Part shown: positions 45,648 through 53,806 of the stretch, one piece after another
Numbering within the stretch: position 1 is the stretch's first letter
How the letters are laid out: the number at the start of each line of letters is the position of its first letter
NCBI RefSeq assembly: GCF_937875265.1
Contig: NZ_CALLXM010000326.1
Location: forward strand, 1-57,988
Length of the DNA: 57,988 bases
DNA from: an uncultured Acetobacter sp.
Lineage (GTDB): Bacteria > Pseudomonadota > Alphaproteobacteria > Acetobacterales > Acetobacteraceae
Reading direction: 5' to 3'
The notes under the pieces: generated by a model
Databases searched by the model: none
Told to the model about the DNA's origin: nothing
Seen by the model: only the letters and a program-made list of their open reading frames with translations
Program-made: the position numbers and the translations under genes

Positions 45648-46600
45648 GTCGTCGTTTCATTTTCCGGAAGAATAACACCAGTTTGTTTTGAAATGCGTTC
45701 ATAATGCATCGGGCGACGGTGCGCCTCAAAATTGAACATTTTGCTTTTACCTTGCGCGCACATATCCATGTCACATGCGGCAACAACAACCTCATCAGCC
45801 AGTGTCTGGGTTTGGGCAACAATAATGCCATTGGGGTCTACAATGCAGGTCCCGCCGATCAGACCTGATCCGTCTTCATTACCAGCTTTGGCAACGGCAA
45901 CAGCCCAACATGCATTCATGTAAGCGTTAGCCTGCACGACAAGCTGAGCGTGAAATGTACGGAGCTCAGCACTTTCCGTGTCTCCGCCGTTAGGGTCATA
46001 GGCGGCTGAATTATAACCAACGCACAGTAGCTCCATCCCTTGTAGAGCAAGACTTCTCCAGCCCTCAGGCCAGCGGCGGTCATTACAGATCAGCATACCC
46101 ATGAGAGTATTGGCCCAGTCCGGCCCGCTGCGAAAAACAGGGAAACCAAGATCACCATAGTCAAAATAGCGCTTTTCAAGTTGCTGGTATTTTGCGCCGT
46201 CGCGTGGCTCAACGGAACCTGGCAAATGCACCTTGCGATATTTACCCAGAACTGTTCCATCCGGTGCGACAATAATGCTGGTATTAAACTGCTGGCCTTC
46301 TGGGGTCAGTTCTGCATAACCCACATAAAACCCAACGCCCAGTTCCTTGGCACGGTCAAAAAGAGCCTGAACATTAGGATTAGGCATTGCTGTTTCAAAC
46401 TGACTGATAAGGTCATTCTGCTGAAGCAACCAGCGTGGAAAAAAGGTTGTAAAAGCTAACTCTGGATAGACAACAAGCGTTGCACCTTGCGCCGCAGCGC
46501 TTTCCATCAGCTTTATCATGCGTGACAGCGTCTGTTCACGGTCATCAGAGCGTTGTGTAGGCCCCATCTGGGCTGCAGCAATGCGGATAATTCGGCTCAT
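45644..46600 (-). CDS. N-carbamoyl-D-amino-acid hydrolase (nitrilase superfamily)
   Basis: The 318-residue cytoplasmic enzyme hydrolyses N-carbamoyl-D-amino acids to the D-amino acid, CO2 and ammonia, the last step of the hydantoinase route. The nitrilase triad is visible: E47 in PELAFTTFFPRW, K123 in KYRKVHLPG and C172 in ICNDRRWPE, in positions almost identical to those of the studied Agrobacterium enzyme. Other close matches are LEKRYFDYGDLGFPVF and FNFEAHRRPMHYE. The ATG at 46600 is preferred to 46642, since the family starts there. It is the first gene of the eight-gene operon (46600 to 39364), and all following genes overlap it or each other by 1-11 nt. Confidence 0.95.
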   Translation of the reverse strand: MSRIIRIAAAQMGPTQRSDDREQTLSRMIKLMESAAAQGATLVVYPELAFTTFFPRWLLQQNDLISQFETAMPNPNVQALFDRAKELGVGFYVGYAELTPEGQQFNTSIIVAPDGTVLGKYRKVHLPGSVEPRDGAKYQQLEKRYFDYGDLGFPVFRSGPDWANTLMGMLICNDRRWPEGWRSLALQGMELLCVGYNSAAYDPNGGDTESAELRTFHAQLVVQANAYMNACWAVAVAKAGNEDGSGLIGGTCIVDPNGIIVAQTQTLADEVVVAACDMDMCAQGKSKMFNFEAHRRPMHYERISKQTGVILPENETTT

Positions 46601-46734
46601 TACGTACTGTAACCTTGTCCGGGGTGGCTGCCAGTTTATCACGTGGCGTGTTGAAAATCATTGCCATCTTGTTCCAAATTCTTCAATTATAATGACGATC
46701 AGATATATGGTCTCCTTATTCACGTTGGTTATAC
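46601..46734. promoter_or_regulatory. Divergent promoter between LysR and the hydantoin operon
   Basis: 134 nt separate the hydrolase start (leftwards) from the LysR start (rightwards). The part next to LysR is AT-rich (about 46675-46735) and should carry both promoters and the LysR operator. I see no clear dyad to name as the site. Confidence 0.5.
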
Positions 46735-47643
46735 ATGAACCTTAGACAGATAGAGATTCTACGCGCCATCATCCGGCATAATACGACCGTTGCCGCGGCT
46801 CGTGTGCTTGGCCTCTCGCAGCCAGCGATCAGTAATGCGCTCAAAGCGATGGAGGAACAAACCGGTTTTGCCTTGTTTCAAAGGGTCAACAACAGAATAT
46901 ATCCAACGGCAGAAGCCACACAGATAGCAGAAGATGCAGAAGCTCTGTTTGATCTGCACGATAAATTGGAGCGGCGCATTCGCGACCTGCGTGACAGTAG
47001 GGCAGGGCAGTTGCGGCTTGTTGCTACTCCTCCAATTGGTTACGGAATATTAACGAAATCTATTCAGAAAACACAAATCTTACGGCCTAGAATACGCACT
47101 TATTTTGATGTGAGACGATTTGAAGGTGTTGTAAATGGCGTTGAAAGTCATAACGCAGAATTAGGTTTTATTCTGGCCTACGGTGGAAAACCTGGCTTGC
47201 AATCAGAAGTGTTGTATGAATGCAAAATGGTTTGCGTTATGCCTACAGGCCACCCATTGAGTAAGAAAACGCATATTGTTCCGAAAGATTTGCGGAATCA
47301 CCATTTCATTGCTCTGGAACGAGAAACCCGTCTTGGAGAAGCAACAAGAGCGGTATTTGAGCAGGAAGGGGAAGACTTCAACTTCTCAGCAGAAGTCCGG
47401 TATGGCAATACAGCCTGCGCTTTAGCTGAAGCCGGAGCTGGGATAGCAATTATTGACCCTCTGACGGCTTATTCTGGACGATTTGACATAGCCGTGCGTC
47501 CTTTTGAGCCTGCAATTCCAATTGCTGCGTATGCCATTTGGTCGGAAAATCGATCACTTTCACGTCTTGCTCAGTTTTTCCTTGATCGGGTTAAAGAGGT
47601 GGTAAGTGAGCTTCCAGATCAGTTAGAACAGCAGCAAATCTGA
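46735..47643 (+). CDS. LysR-family transcriptional regulator of the hydantoin operon
   Basis: The 302-residue LysR protein has an N-terminal winged helix (residues 2-60, TTVAAARVLGLSQPAISNALKAMEEQTG) and an effector domain (about 90-290). Its divergent position to the eight-gene operon makes it the most likely regulator of it, with a hydantoin or D-amino acid as possible co-inducer. It converges on the MFS gene with a 15-nt gap. Confidence 0.93.
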   Translation: MNLRQIEILRAIIRHNTTVAAARVLGLSQPAISNALKAMEEQTGFALFQRVNNRIYPTAEATQIAEDAEALFDLHDKLERRIRDLRDSRAGQLRLVATPPIGYGILTKSIQKTQILRPRIRTYFDVRRFEGVVNGVESHNAELGFILAYGGKPGLQSEVLYECKMVCVMPTGHPLSKKTHIVPKDLRNHHFIALERETRLGEATRAVFEQEGEDFNFSAEVRYGNTACALAEAGAGIAIIDPLTAYSGRFDIAVRPFEPAIPIAAYAIWSENRSLSRLAQFFLDRVKEVVSELPDQLEQQQI

Positions 47644-47658
47644 AAGCCTTTTTCATTT

Positions 47659-48855
47659 TTATAGAGTGTCAGAGTTTGGATAAGGGACTAAAAAAAGCGT
47701 GATACAAAAATCCATAATATAAATAGAAGAAAGTATTATAAGAGCTTCTTTGTAAGAGGTTCTGGCTAGAATTAAGCCAAATACAGCAGGGCCAAACCCA
47801 CCTAATGCACGGCCAACACTCCAGAGCACGTTTTGGGCCGTGCTTCGTATTGTGGCGGGATATAGACTGGTTATCAGCGCGCCATAGCCGCCCATCATTC
47901 CATTTACAAAAAAGCCTGCCACGAACCCAGCCAGCAGAAGTGTCTGCGCTGAGGTCATGAGAGCATAAAATCCTACCGCAAGCATAGCAAAGCATTGATA
48001 AATCAAAAAACTTTTTTTTAGTCCAATTCGATCAGCCAATTGGCCAAATATAAAAACACCACTTATCATCCCGCAAACAGAAAATGCGGTCCAAACACCA
48101 GAAAGAGATAGAGAAAGATGGAAGTGTGTCACTAGGTAAGATGGCAGCCAGACCATCAGTCCATAATAGCCAAAATTTTGGATAGTGCTTAGGCTTAAAA
48201 TCGCAAAGCTTTTTCTACACATGTTTTTGTTACGGAATAAGTCCCATAAAGGAAACGACTTCCTTTTTAGAAGCTGCGTTTTTTTAAAAGCTTCCGGTTC
48301 TGGGAGTGAGTGGCGAACAAACCATACCATAATGGCTGGAGTGCCACCGATAACAAACATGCCGCGCCATCCAACATACGGTAGAAGGAAAGGCGTTAAC
48401 AGCGCTGCTGCGAGCACGCCAAACTGCCAGCTCATACCGACCCATGATGTAACGCGTCCACGCAAGGCAGGTGGGTAATATTCGGTCACTAATGCCATGC
48501 CAATACCGAATTCACACCCCAGACCAATGCCAGCACACACCCGCCAGATCAGCAGGTCTGAAAAGCCCTGAGAAAATGCACAAAGGAACGTGAAAAAAGA
48601 GAAAATAATAATGGCAAGACTAAGTGTGCATGCCCGCCCAATATAATCTCCAGCTATACCGAACAAGATACCGCCTATGGCACCACCAATAAGCGTCCAG
48701 GTCATGAGTGCGCCAGCCTGACCAGACGTGAGGTGCAGGGTTTGCATAATCTGGGGAAGCATGAAGCTCAGCATGATGATGTCGAAGCCGTCTATGGCAT
48801 AGCCAGACATTGCGGCAATAAGAGCGCGCCGTTGTAATTGCATAAAAACATCCAA
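47659..48855 (-). CDS. MFS transporter (aromatic-acid/sialate-type)
   Basis: The 398-residue major facilitator has twelve predicted membrane segments. It shows the loop 2-3 motif FGIAGDYIGRA and the matching motif FGQLADRIGLKK in the second half, and ends in a typical short tail. The N-terminal MSGYAIDGFDIIMLSF is typical of the acid:H+ symporter (AAHS/NanT-like) group. The substrate is probably a small carboxylic acid. It may export or import a compound of the hydantoin route, but nothing but neighbourhood supports this. The start could be at ATG 48855 or the methionine four codons later. Confidence 0.92.
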   Translation of the reverse strand: MDVFMQLQRRALIAAMSGYAIDGFDIIMLSFMLPQIMQTLHLTSGQAGALMTWTLIGGAIGGILFGIAGDYIGRACTLSLAIIIFSFFTFLCAFSQGFSDLLIWRVCAGIGLGCEFGIGMALVTEYYPPALRGRVTSWVGMSWQFGVLAAALLTPFLLPYVGWRGMFVIGGTPAIMVWFVRHSLPEPEAFKKTQLLKRKSFPLWDLFRNKNMCRKSFAILSLSTIQNFGYYGLMVWLPSYLVTHFHLSLSLSGVWTAFSVCGMISGVFIFGQLADRIGLKKSFLIYQCFAMLAVGFYALMTSAQTLLLAGFVAGFFVNGMMGGYGALITSLYPATIRSTAQNVLWSVGRALGGFGPAVFGLILARTSYKEALIILSSIYIMDFCITLFLVPYPNSDTL

Positions 48856-49160
48856 GAAAACTTGATAGACAAATCGTGATAAAAGCCTTTTGTCTATTGA
48901 CGCTCTTACACGAGATAATTGAGGAGAGGATATTATTCTGATAACGATACAATTAAAAGAAAAAATTTCCTGTCACTTCCCATAAATTCTATTCGAGGGT
49001 TATTCTGATGCTATAAGCGAACTTAATAGTAGAATTTATAAATACATAGGTGTTTTAAAAAATATTATAGAGAGGACTATAAGAAAAAATCTATTAAATT
49101 TCTAGATACATTGTATATTTTGTTAACAAAATAATTATATTTATTTAAAGGTGCTGGTGA
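48856..49160. other. AT-rich intergenic region with an 18-bp palindrome
   Basis: The 305 nt are strongly AT-rich. The right end lies behind the FecR stop and contains a perfect palindrome TATTTTGTT-AACAAAATA (49116-49133), 28 nt after that stop. The left part should hold the promoter of the MFS gene. No reading frame is supported. Confidence 0.45.
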
Positions 49161-50114
49161 TTAAACATAGAATAAAATTTTCTTTTTTTCATATTTTGCT
49201 TTACAGCCGAGTAAAAAAGAAACCGCTTGAGCAAAATCATTAATCTTGAGCAAATCGAAACTTCCTGAAATTTTTCTTTGGTTAAGGGTGCTGCTGGAAA
49301 TCAAACACTGTGTATCAGAATACTGATTAAACTCTTCCACAGCAGCTTGAAGAGTAGAGTTATTCAAAATAATCTGCCCATTACGCCATGCTTTCTGCAT
49401 AAGAGAGGCGTCTCCCGTAAGAGGGCTACTTGCAATAAGTTCAGTTCGTGCATTTTCTCTGTTGGAAAAATAAAAGATTTGAGGTGACTCTATGGTTTGT
49501 GGAAGCTTACCTCTCAGCCAGTGAACACTTCCAGCATATAGGGATAGAATGATTGTCTGATCATGAAGTTTAATATCAAAATCTGCTTCTTTACCTCTAA
49601 GCTTCAATGCGCCAGCCGAAATCCAGGTTGGTTGTAGGGAGAGTTGCAGACCAATACGTCCCTCAGAAACCTGCATAATATTTTTTGAATTATAAGAGGA
49701 GAAGTAGGCACCAGAGCGTGCATCTACCGTCACGCCATTGCCGTTCCAGATATAGTGTTGTGGGGCCTGACGTCCTCTAGACCGCATGACAAATTGATCA
49801 TGTGCTTTTTGAGGTAAGCATAACCCAGCAAATCCGGCAGCAAAAGCTGTCACCATAAATCGTCGACGGCTTGGCTGAGGAAGGGAGGACGTTACCGTTG
49901 GCACCTCATGGCAAGATGTTTTTCTATAATTTAATGATTGGTAAATGCTTTTTGCCTGTACATAGGCCCCAAGATTGCGGGGGTCGGTGTTCAGCCACAT
50001 AGTCAGCGCCTGTTGCTCACTCTGAGAGAGTTCGCGGGCATCACCTAGAGCAACCCAGTGCGTCGCTTCGTCCTGACGTTTCTTGCCGTCTGCTACGGGA
50101 GAAGAGTACAGCAA
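49161..50114 (-). CDS. FecR-like anti-sigma regulator
   Basis: The 317-residue inner membrane signal transducer of an ECF sigma/TBDR system has an N-terminal cytoplasmic anti-sigma domain (about 15-65, EATHWVALGDARELSQSEQQALTMWL). A membrane or Tat-like segment follows (about 83-105, PSRRRFMVTAFAAGFAGLCLP). The periplasmic FecR domain is at about 120-215, and a C-terminal STN-like part (about 240-310, GQIILNNSTLQAAVEEFNQYSD) is where the receptor signal is sensed. It is encoded downstream of the sigma factor (96 nt gap) on the same strand. Confidence 0.92.
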   Translation of the reverse strand: MLYSSPVADGKKRQDEATHWVALGDARELSQSEQQALTMWLNTDPRNLGAYVQAKSIYQSLNYRKTSCHEVPTVTSSLPQPSRRRFMVTAFAAGFAGLCLPQKAHDQFVMRSRGRQAPQHYIWNGNGVTVDARSGAYFSSYNSKNIMQVSEGRIGLQLSLQPTWISAGALKLRGKEADFDIKLHDQTIILSLYAGSVHWLRGKLPQTIESPQIFYFSNRENARTELIASSPLTGDASLMQKAWRNGQIILNNSTLQAAVEEFNQYSDTQCLISSSTLNQRKISGSFDLLKINDFAQAVSFLLGCKAKYEKKKILFYV

Positions 50115-50210
50115 GTAAATCTCGTTTTGTTAGAAAATTTAAAATCAGAGCACAAAATAACAGCTATCCAAACATGACACAATAGTAAGGGTATGGCTTT
50201 TTCCGGGATT

Positions 50211-50810
50211 CTACCCGACGTTTTGGCCAGATTCTATCAGTGTCTGTAATCCACGGCTAATGTGCCTCTCAACTGTCCGAAGTGAAAGCCCAAGCTGTTG
50301 AGCTATAGATGCATGACTATAATTATATATTTTTCGAAGAATAAAAACATCCTTGCATGGACTGGGGAGTGTCATCATCTGCTCTTTTAGCCAGTCAAGC
50401 TGCTGGCGAGCTAAAAAATTCTGCTCCGGGTCCGGCCTGCTATCAGCGACATTGTGTGCTTCCAGACCCAGGTTTGCATTAATGTAAATAATTTTTGACC
50501 GTCTGGCATATTCGATCACAAGATTTCGTGCGCAGGAAAAAAAATAAGCGCGCCCATTTTGGATATCCCGATAGGGAACTGAACAAAATCGTGCGTAACA
50601 TTCCTGAATAATGTCATCAGCAGCAATGCCTGAAAGTGTAGTCCGATTAAGCCATCGGCGTATTGCAGGTTCATGCGGCATGACGTCCTGAGTGATCCAT
50701 GCCATGCGCTCTGCATCCGGCAAACAGGGTGTTTCGTCACTTTCTGGTTGTGGGGAATATCCTGTGTTCTGCATGTCTGTACCGTTATTGAGAGGTGCAT
50801 CCATGGGCAT
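50211..50810 (-). CDS. ECF RNA polymerase sigma factor (FecI-like)
   Basis: The 199-residue sigma factor has region 2 (about 60-120: DDIIQECYARF, then GRAYFFSCARNLVIEYARRSK) and region 4 (about 140-195: LPSPCKDVFILRKIYNYSHASIAQQLGLSLRTVERHISRGLQ). An unusual 35-residue leader precedes region 2. Two start codons are close (50810 and 50804); the first is used here. It is divergent from the receptor gene, which it should activate when the ligand is bound and FecR releases it. Confidence 0.93.
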   Translation of the reverse strand: MPMDAPLNNGTDMQNTGYSPQPESDETPCLPDAERMAWITQDVMPHEPAIRRWLNRTTLSGIAADDIIQECYARFCSVPYRDIQNGRAYFFSCARNLVIEYARRSKIIYINANLGLEAHNVADSRPDPEQNFLARQQLDWLKEQMMTLPSPCKDVFILRKIYNYSHASIAQQLGLSLRTVERHISRGLQTLIESGQNVG

Positions 50811-51074
50811 GAGAGTGTTTTACCATCAGGAAAGGGCCGGGCGTGACAGTGACTTACACTGCACGCGCTACATGAAGCAAGCCCGATTGAGGGAGGATAA
50901 ATTCTTGTTGTAACATGCTGTTCCAAAAAGAATTTAGCACCGTCCAATACGAAAAAAACTCTTCTGTCACAAAACCTTAACACAACTTCTGACCCTTTTG
51001 AGGGGGGAAACCATGATGGTTGTTCATCTTAGAGGGTGAATTTTGCACAGTCCTCCGAAGGTAATGTTTCCCTC
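50811..51074. promoter_or_regulatory. Divergent promoter region of FecI and the STN receptor
   Basis: 264 nt separate the sigma gene from the receptor start. The sigma-dependent promoter of the receptor should lie here, and the run GAGGGGGGAAACC at 50999-51011 stands out, but I cannot assign boxes. Confidence 0.4.
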
Positions 51075-53630
51075 ATGCGTTCAGTCAAGACAATCAGCAC
51101 ACTGACATTGCTGTCCTCTGCCGTCACATGCAACATGGCGTTTGGGGCTACGCACATGTTCAATATTCCAGCAGGAACAGTTCCAGAAGCTCTTTCTATT
51201 TTTCAGAAGCAGTCAGGCTCTGGTGTTATCGCAAAAGCGAAAGACTTTCATAACGTTAGAGTATCGTCTGTTCATGGACTAATGGATGACCAGACAGCAT
51301 TGCAAAAGCTGCTTTCTGGAACATCTCTAAAGGTCAGCAGACAGAACCAAGGTTCTCATTTTGTTATTGTAGAACGAAAATTACCGTTTGAAGCAAAAGC
51401 TAGTGGCGAAAATGTGGACGTTGTAGAGCGTCGCAAATCAGCCGGTGGCGGTATGATGGTAAAGCACACCACGCCGAGAACTGTCAGTTCTCTGTCTCAC
51501 TCCTATATCGAGATGCAGTCTCCGACTTCGACCATTGAGTCTCTTATTCAAACACTGCCAGGTGTGGTTTCTGCCAGTGAAGGCCCGCTGACAACGTCTT
51601 TTTCAACCATCCACATTCGCGGCATGTCGCAGCCGGAAATAGGCGTCACTCTGGAGGGAATGCCTGCGGCTAATCCCTTTACATACAGCACTTACACGCC
51701 CTCACTGGTGGACAGTGAGAACATAGGCCAGGTCAATGTGATGCAAGGGGCGGTTGATATCAACTCGCCTACCTATAATGCAACCGGTGCTGAAATTTCA
51801 GCGTCAATCCGCCGTCCGACGGATCATCAGAATATCCATATAGCTGGGTCAGGCGGTTCATACGGCACCAATAAAGACTTCATCCGATACGATACAGGAG
51901 AAATCGGGCATTCTGGGGTAAGGGCATTTGCATCAGGCTCTTATGCGCGCAGTGACATGTGGCGTGGTGATGGTAATATCCAAAAATGGCACGTTGATGC
52001 CGCACTGACAAAAAGCTGGGCAGCCAATAGTAATTCCGAAGTGGTTTTTGGTTTTACCAAGGCGCAGCAGGGGGAGTGGCTCTATCCGTCTCTGGCAAAC
52101 TGGAAAACATATGGGGTGAACTACGGCCTTAATAACCAGTACTATAATGGGGATACTCATTATTCAGGTCTAAATGGAAAAAATACTGGTGCTATTTATG
52201 GTGCGTTAAAAAATCATTTTTCATTCGGCCACGGTTTAAGTCTTGATGCGGAAGCCTATTCCGTAGAATTTCACGGCCCCTACACGTATGGGGAAACTGT
52301 GCCTGTTTCAAACGGTTATGCCGGAGCAGAAAAATATAAACATCTCGATAACTATCAAAATCTTCCTGGGTATGATCCCGCGGTCAGTAAATTGACCTCT
52401 GTTGAGGTTTCAGATTGGTACACATTATCTTCCGGCCTCACTCTTACAGGGCGTTGGAAGCATAAATTTAATACGTTAAGCCTGACATACTGGTATTCCT
52501 ATGCACAGGAAGCGGCGAGCCAGAATTTTTATCCTGTGAATAGCAAGGGAGGGTGGAACGCCCATGGTGCGCCGTTAACCGCTAACGGCGGTCAGCTAAT
52601 TAGTGAAGATAACGAAAATGGTTTACAACAGCTTAATAGTTTTTCTGTTGATGACAAAATGAGCTTCCTGCATGGTCATCTGACGATTGACGGCGGGATT
52701 AGAATGGCGATGGCTAACCGCCAGTATACGCAGGATCTGCCGGGTGTTGTCGGGAGCAATTATAAGTCGATTAAGAATGTTTTCGTACCTGCCCCACAGG
52801 TTCTTATCAACTATAATTTTAATTCTCAGCATCAGATTTATGTAAATGGTACAACAGGTTACCATCTTCCTGCATCACTAAGTTCACAGTTGGCGTCTTA
52901 TAGCTATTCAACAGGAAAGCCCACTTCGCTCCCCATGTCGGATTACAAGCCGGAATACATGATTACCGAAGAGATTGGTTATCGGTATAATGGATTTTTG
53001 TCGGCCAATGTCGCTGGTTTCCATTACAATGTTACAAACCATCAAGTCTCGGCTGAGAGTTACGAGCCTGGATCAACCTCTACCATTTCTCAGTTGATCA
53101 ATGCAGGGGGAATGGAAGCGTATGGGATTCAAGCCGAACTGGCAACGCACCCCTGGCACCATGTGAGTTTCTATGCCTCCGGCCAGTATATGCACACTAA
53201 AAATGGGAATAATATTGCTTACGAAGGCGATTATCTTGCCACAAAAGGCAAGCAGGAAGTTGGAGCGCCTAAATTCTCCGGTTCACTGGGACTAACATAT
53301 AATGATGGCTTATGGTTTGGTAATTTTACGCTGCAATATACAGATTCCCAGTACTCTACATTGATGAACGATCAGAGCATCCCCAGTTATGTTAGCGCTA
53401 ACCTGGCTGTTGGACGGCAACTGCCGAAGATTGGTCACGTTCAGCCAAAAATCAGGATCAATCTCGTCAATTTGGGAGATAATCATTATCTGTCTTCTAT
53501 GTATGGATACACGACCAACGCACAAACGCAGCATGGTGTTGTGACAGGCAAAAGTTTTTCGGGATCGCAGCCGACTTATGTGATTGCATCTCCTTTTGTG
53601 GTGATGGCAACATTTTCTGCTGATTTTTAA
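51075..53630 (+). CDS. TonB-dependent transducing receptor with STN domain (FecA-like)
   Basis: An 851-residue receptor. The signal peptide starts at ATG 51075 (MRSVKTISTLTLLSSAVTC..., cut near FGA-THM); the GTG at 51036 is possible. The N-terminal STN signalling domain (about 30-95, FNIPAGTVPEALSIFQKQSGSG) touches FecR. The plug (about 135-250, IESLIQTLPGVVSAS and IHIRGMSQPEIGVTLEGMPAAN) and barrel (ending VMATFSADF) follow. The domain order and the divergent FecI/FecR genes show a cell-surface signalling system in which ligand binding induces the receptor's own synthesis. The substrate, often an iron complex in such systems, is not visible here. Confidence 0.93.
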   Translation: MRSVKTISTLTLLSSAVTCNMAFGATHMFNIPAGTVPEALSIFQKQSGSGVIAKAKDFHNVRVSSVHGLMDDQTALQKLLSGTSLKVSRQNQGSHFVIVERKLPFEAKASGENVDVVERRKSAGGGMMVKHTTPRTVSSLSHSYIEMQSPTSTIESLIQTLPGVVSASEGPLTTSFSTIHIRGMSQPEIGVTLEGMPAANPFTYSTYTPSLVDSENIGQVNVMQGAVDINSPTYNATGAEISASIRRPTDHQNIHIAGSGGSYGTNKDFIRYDTGEIGHSGVRAFASGSYARSDMWRGDGNIQKWHVDAALTKSWAANSNSEVVFGFTKAQQGEWLYPSLANWKTYGVNYGLNNQYYNGDTHYSGLNGKNTGAIYGALKNHFSFGHGLSLDAEAYSVEFHGPYTYGETVPVSNGYAGAEKYKHLDNYQNLPGYDPAVSKLTSVEVSDWYTLSSGLTLTGRWKHKFNTLSLTYWYSYAQEAASQNFYPVNSKGGWNAHGAPLTANGGQLISEDNENGLQQLNSFSVDDKMSFLHGHLTIDGGIRMAMANRQYTQDLPGVVGSNYKSIKNVFVPAPQVLINYNFNSQHQIYVNGTTGYHLPASLSSQLASYSYSTGKPTSLPMSDYKPEYMITEEIGYRYNGFLSANVAGFHYNVTNHQVSAESYEPGSTSTISQLINAGGMEAYGIQAELATHPWHHVSFYASGQYMHTKNGNNIAYEGDYLATKGKQEVGAPKFSGSLGLTYNDGLWFGNFTLQYTDSQYSTLMNDQSIPSYVSANLAVGRQLPKIGHVQPKIRINLVNLGDNHYLSSMYGYTTNAQTQHGVVTGKSFSGSQPTYVIASPFVVMATFSADF

Positions 53631-53806
53631 GAGTGACGGTTTCTTAGACAATACACTGCAAGCTGTCTTTTCCCTGTCGGCGCATCATGAAGTTAACGTC
53701 GATAGGGGCATAATTTTAAAGCACACTGTCGCGGCTCCTCCATCGGACTTATCAAAAATTGGGTGGATGGCCTGTTTTGTAACATGAATTGGACGATACG
53801 CAGATC

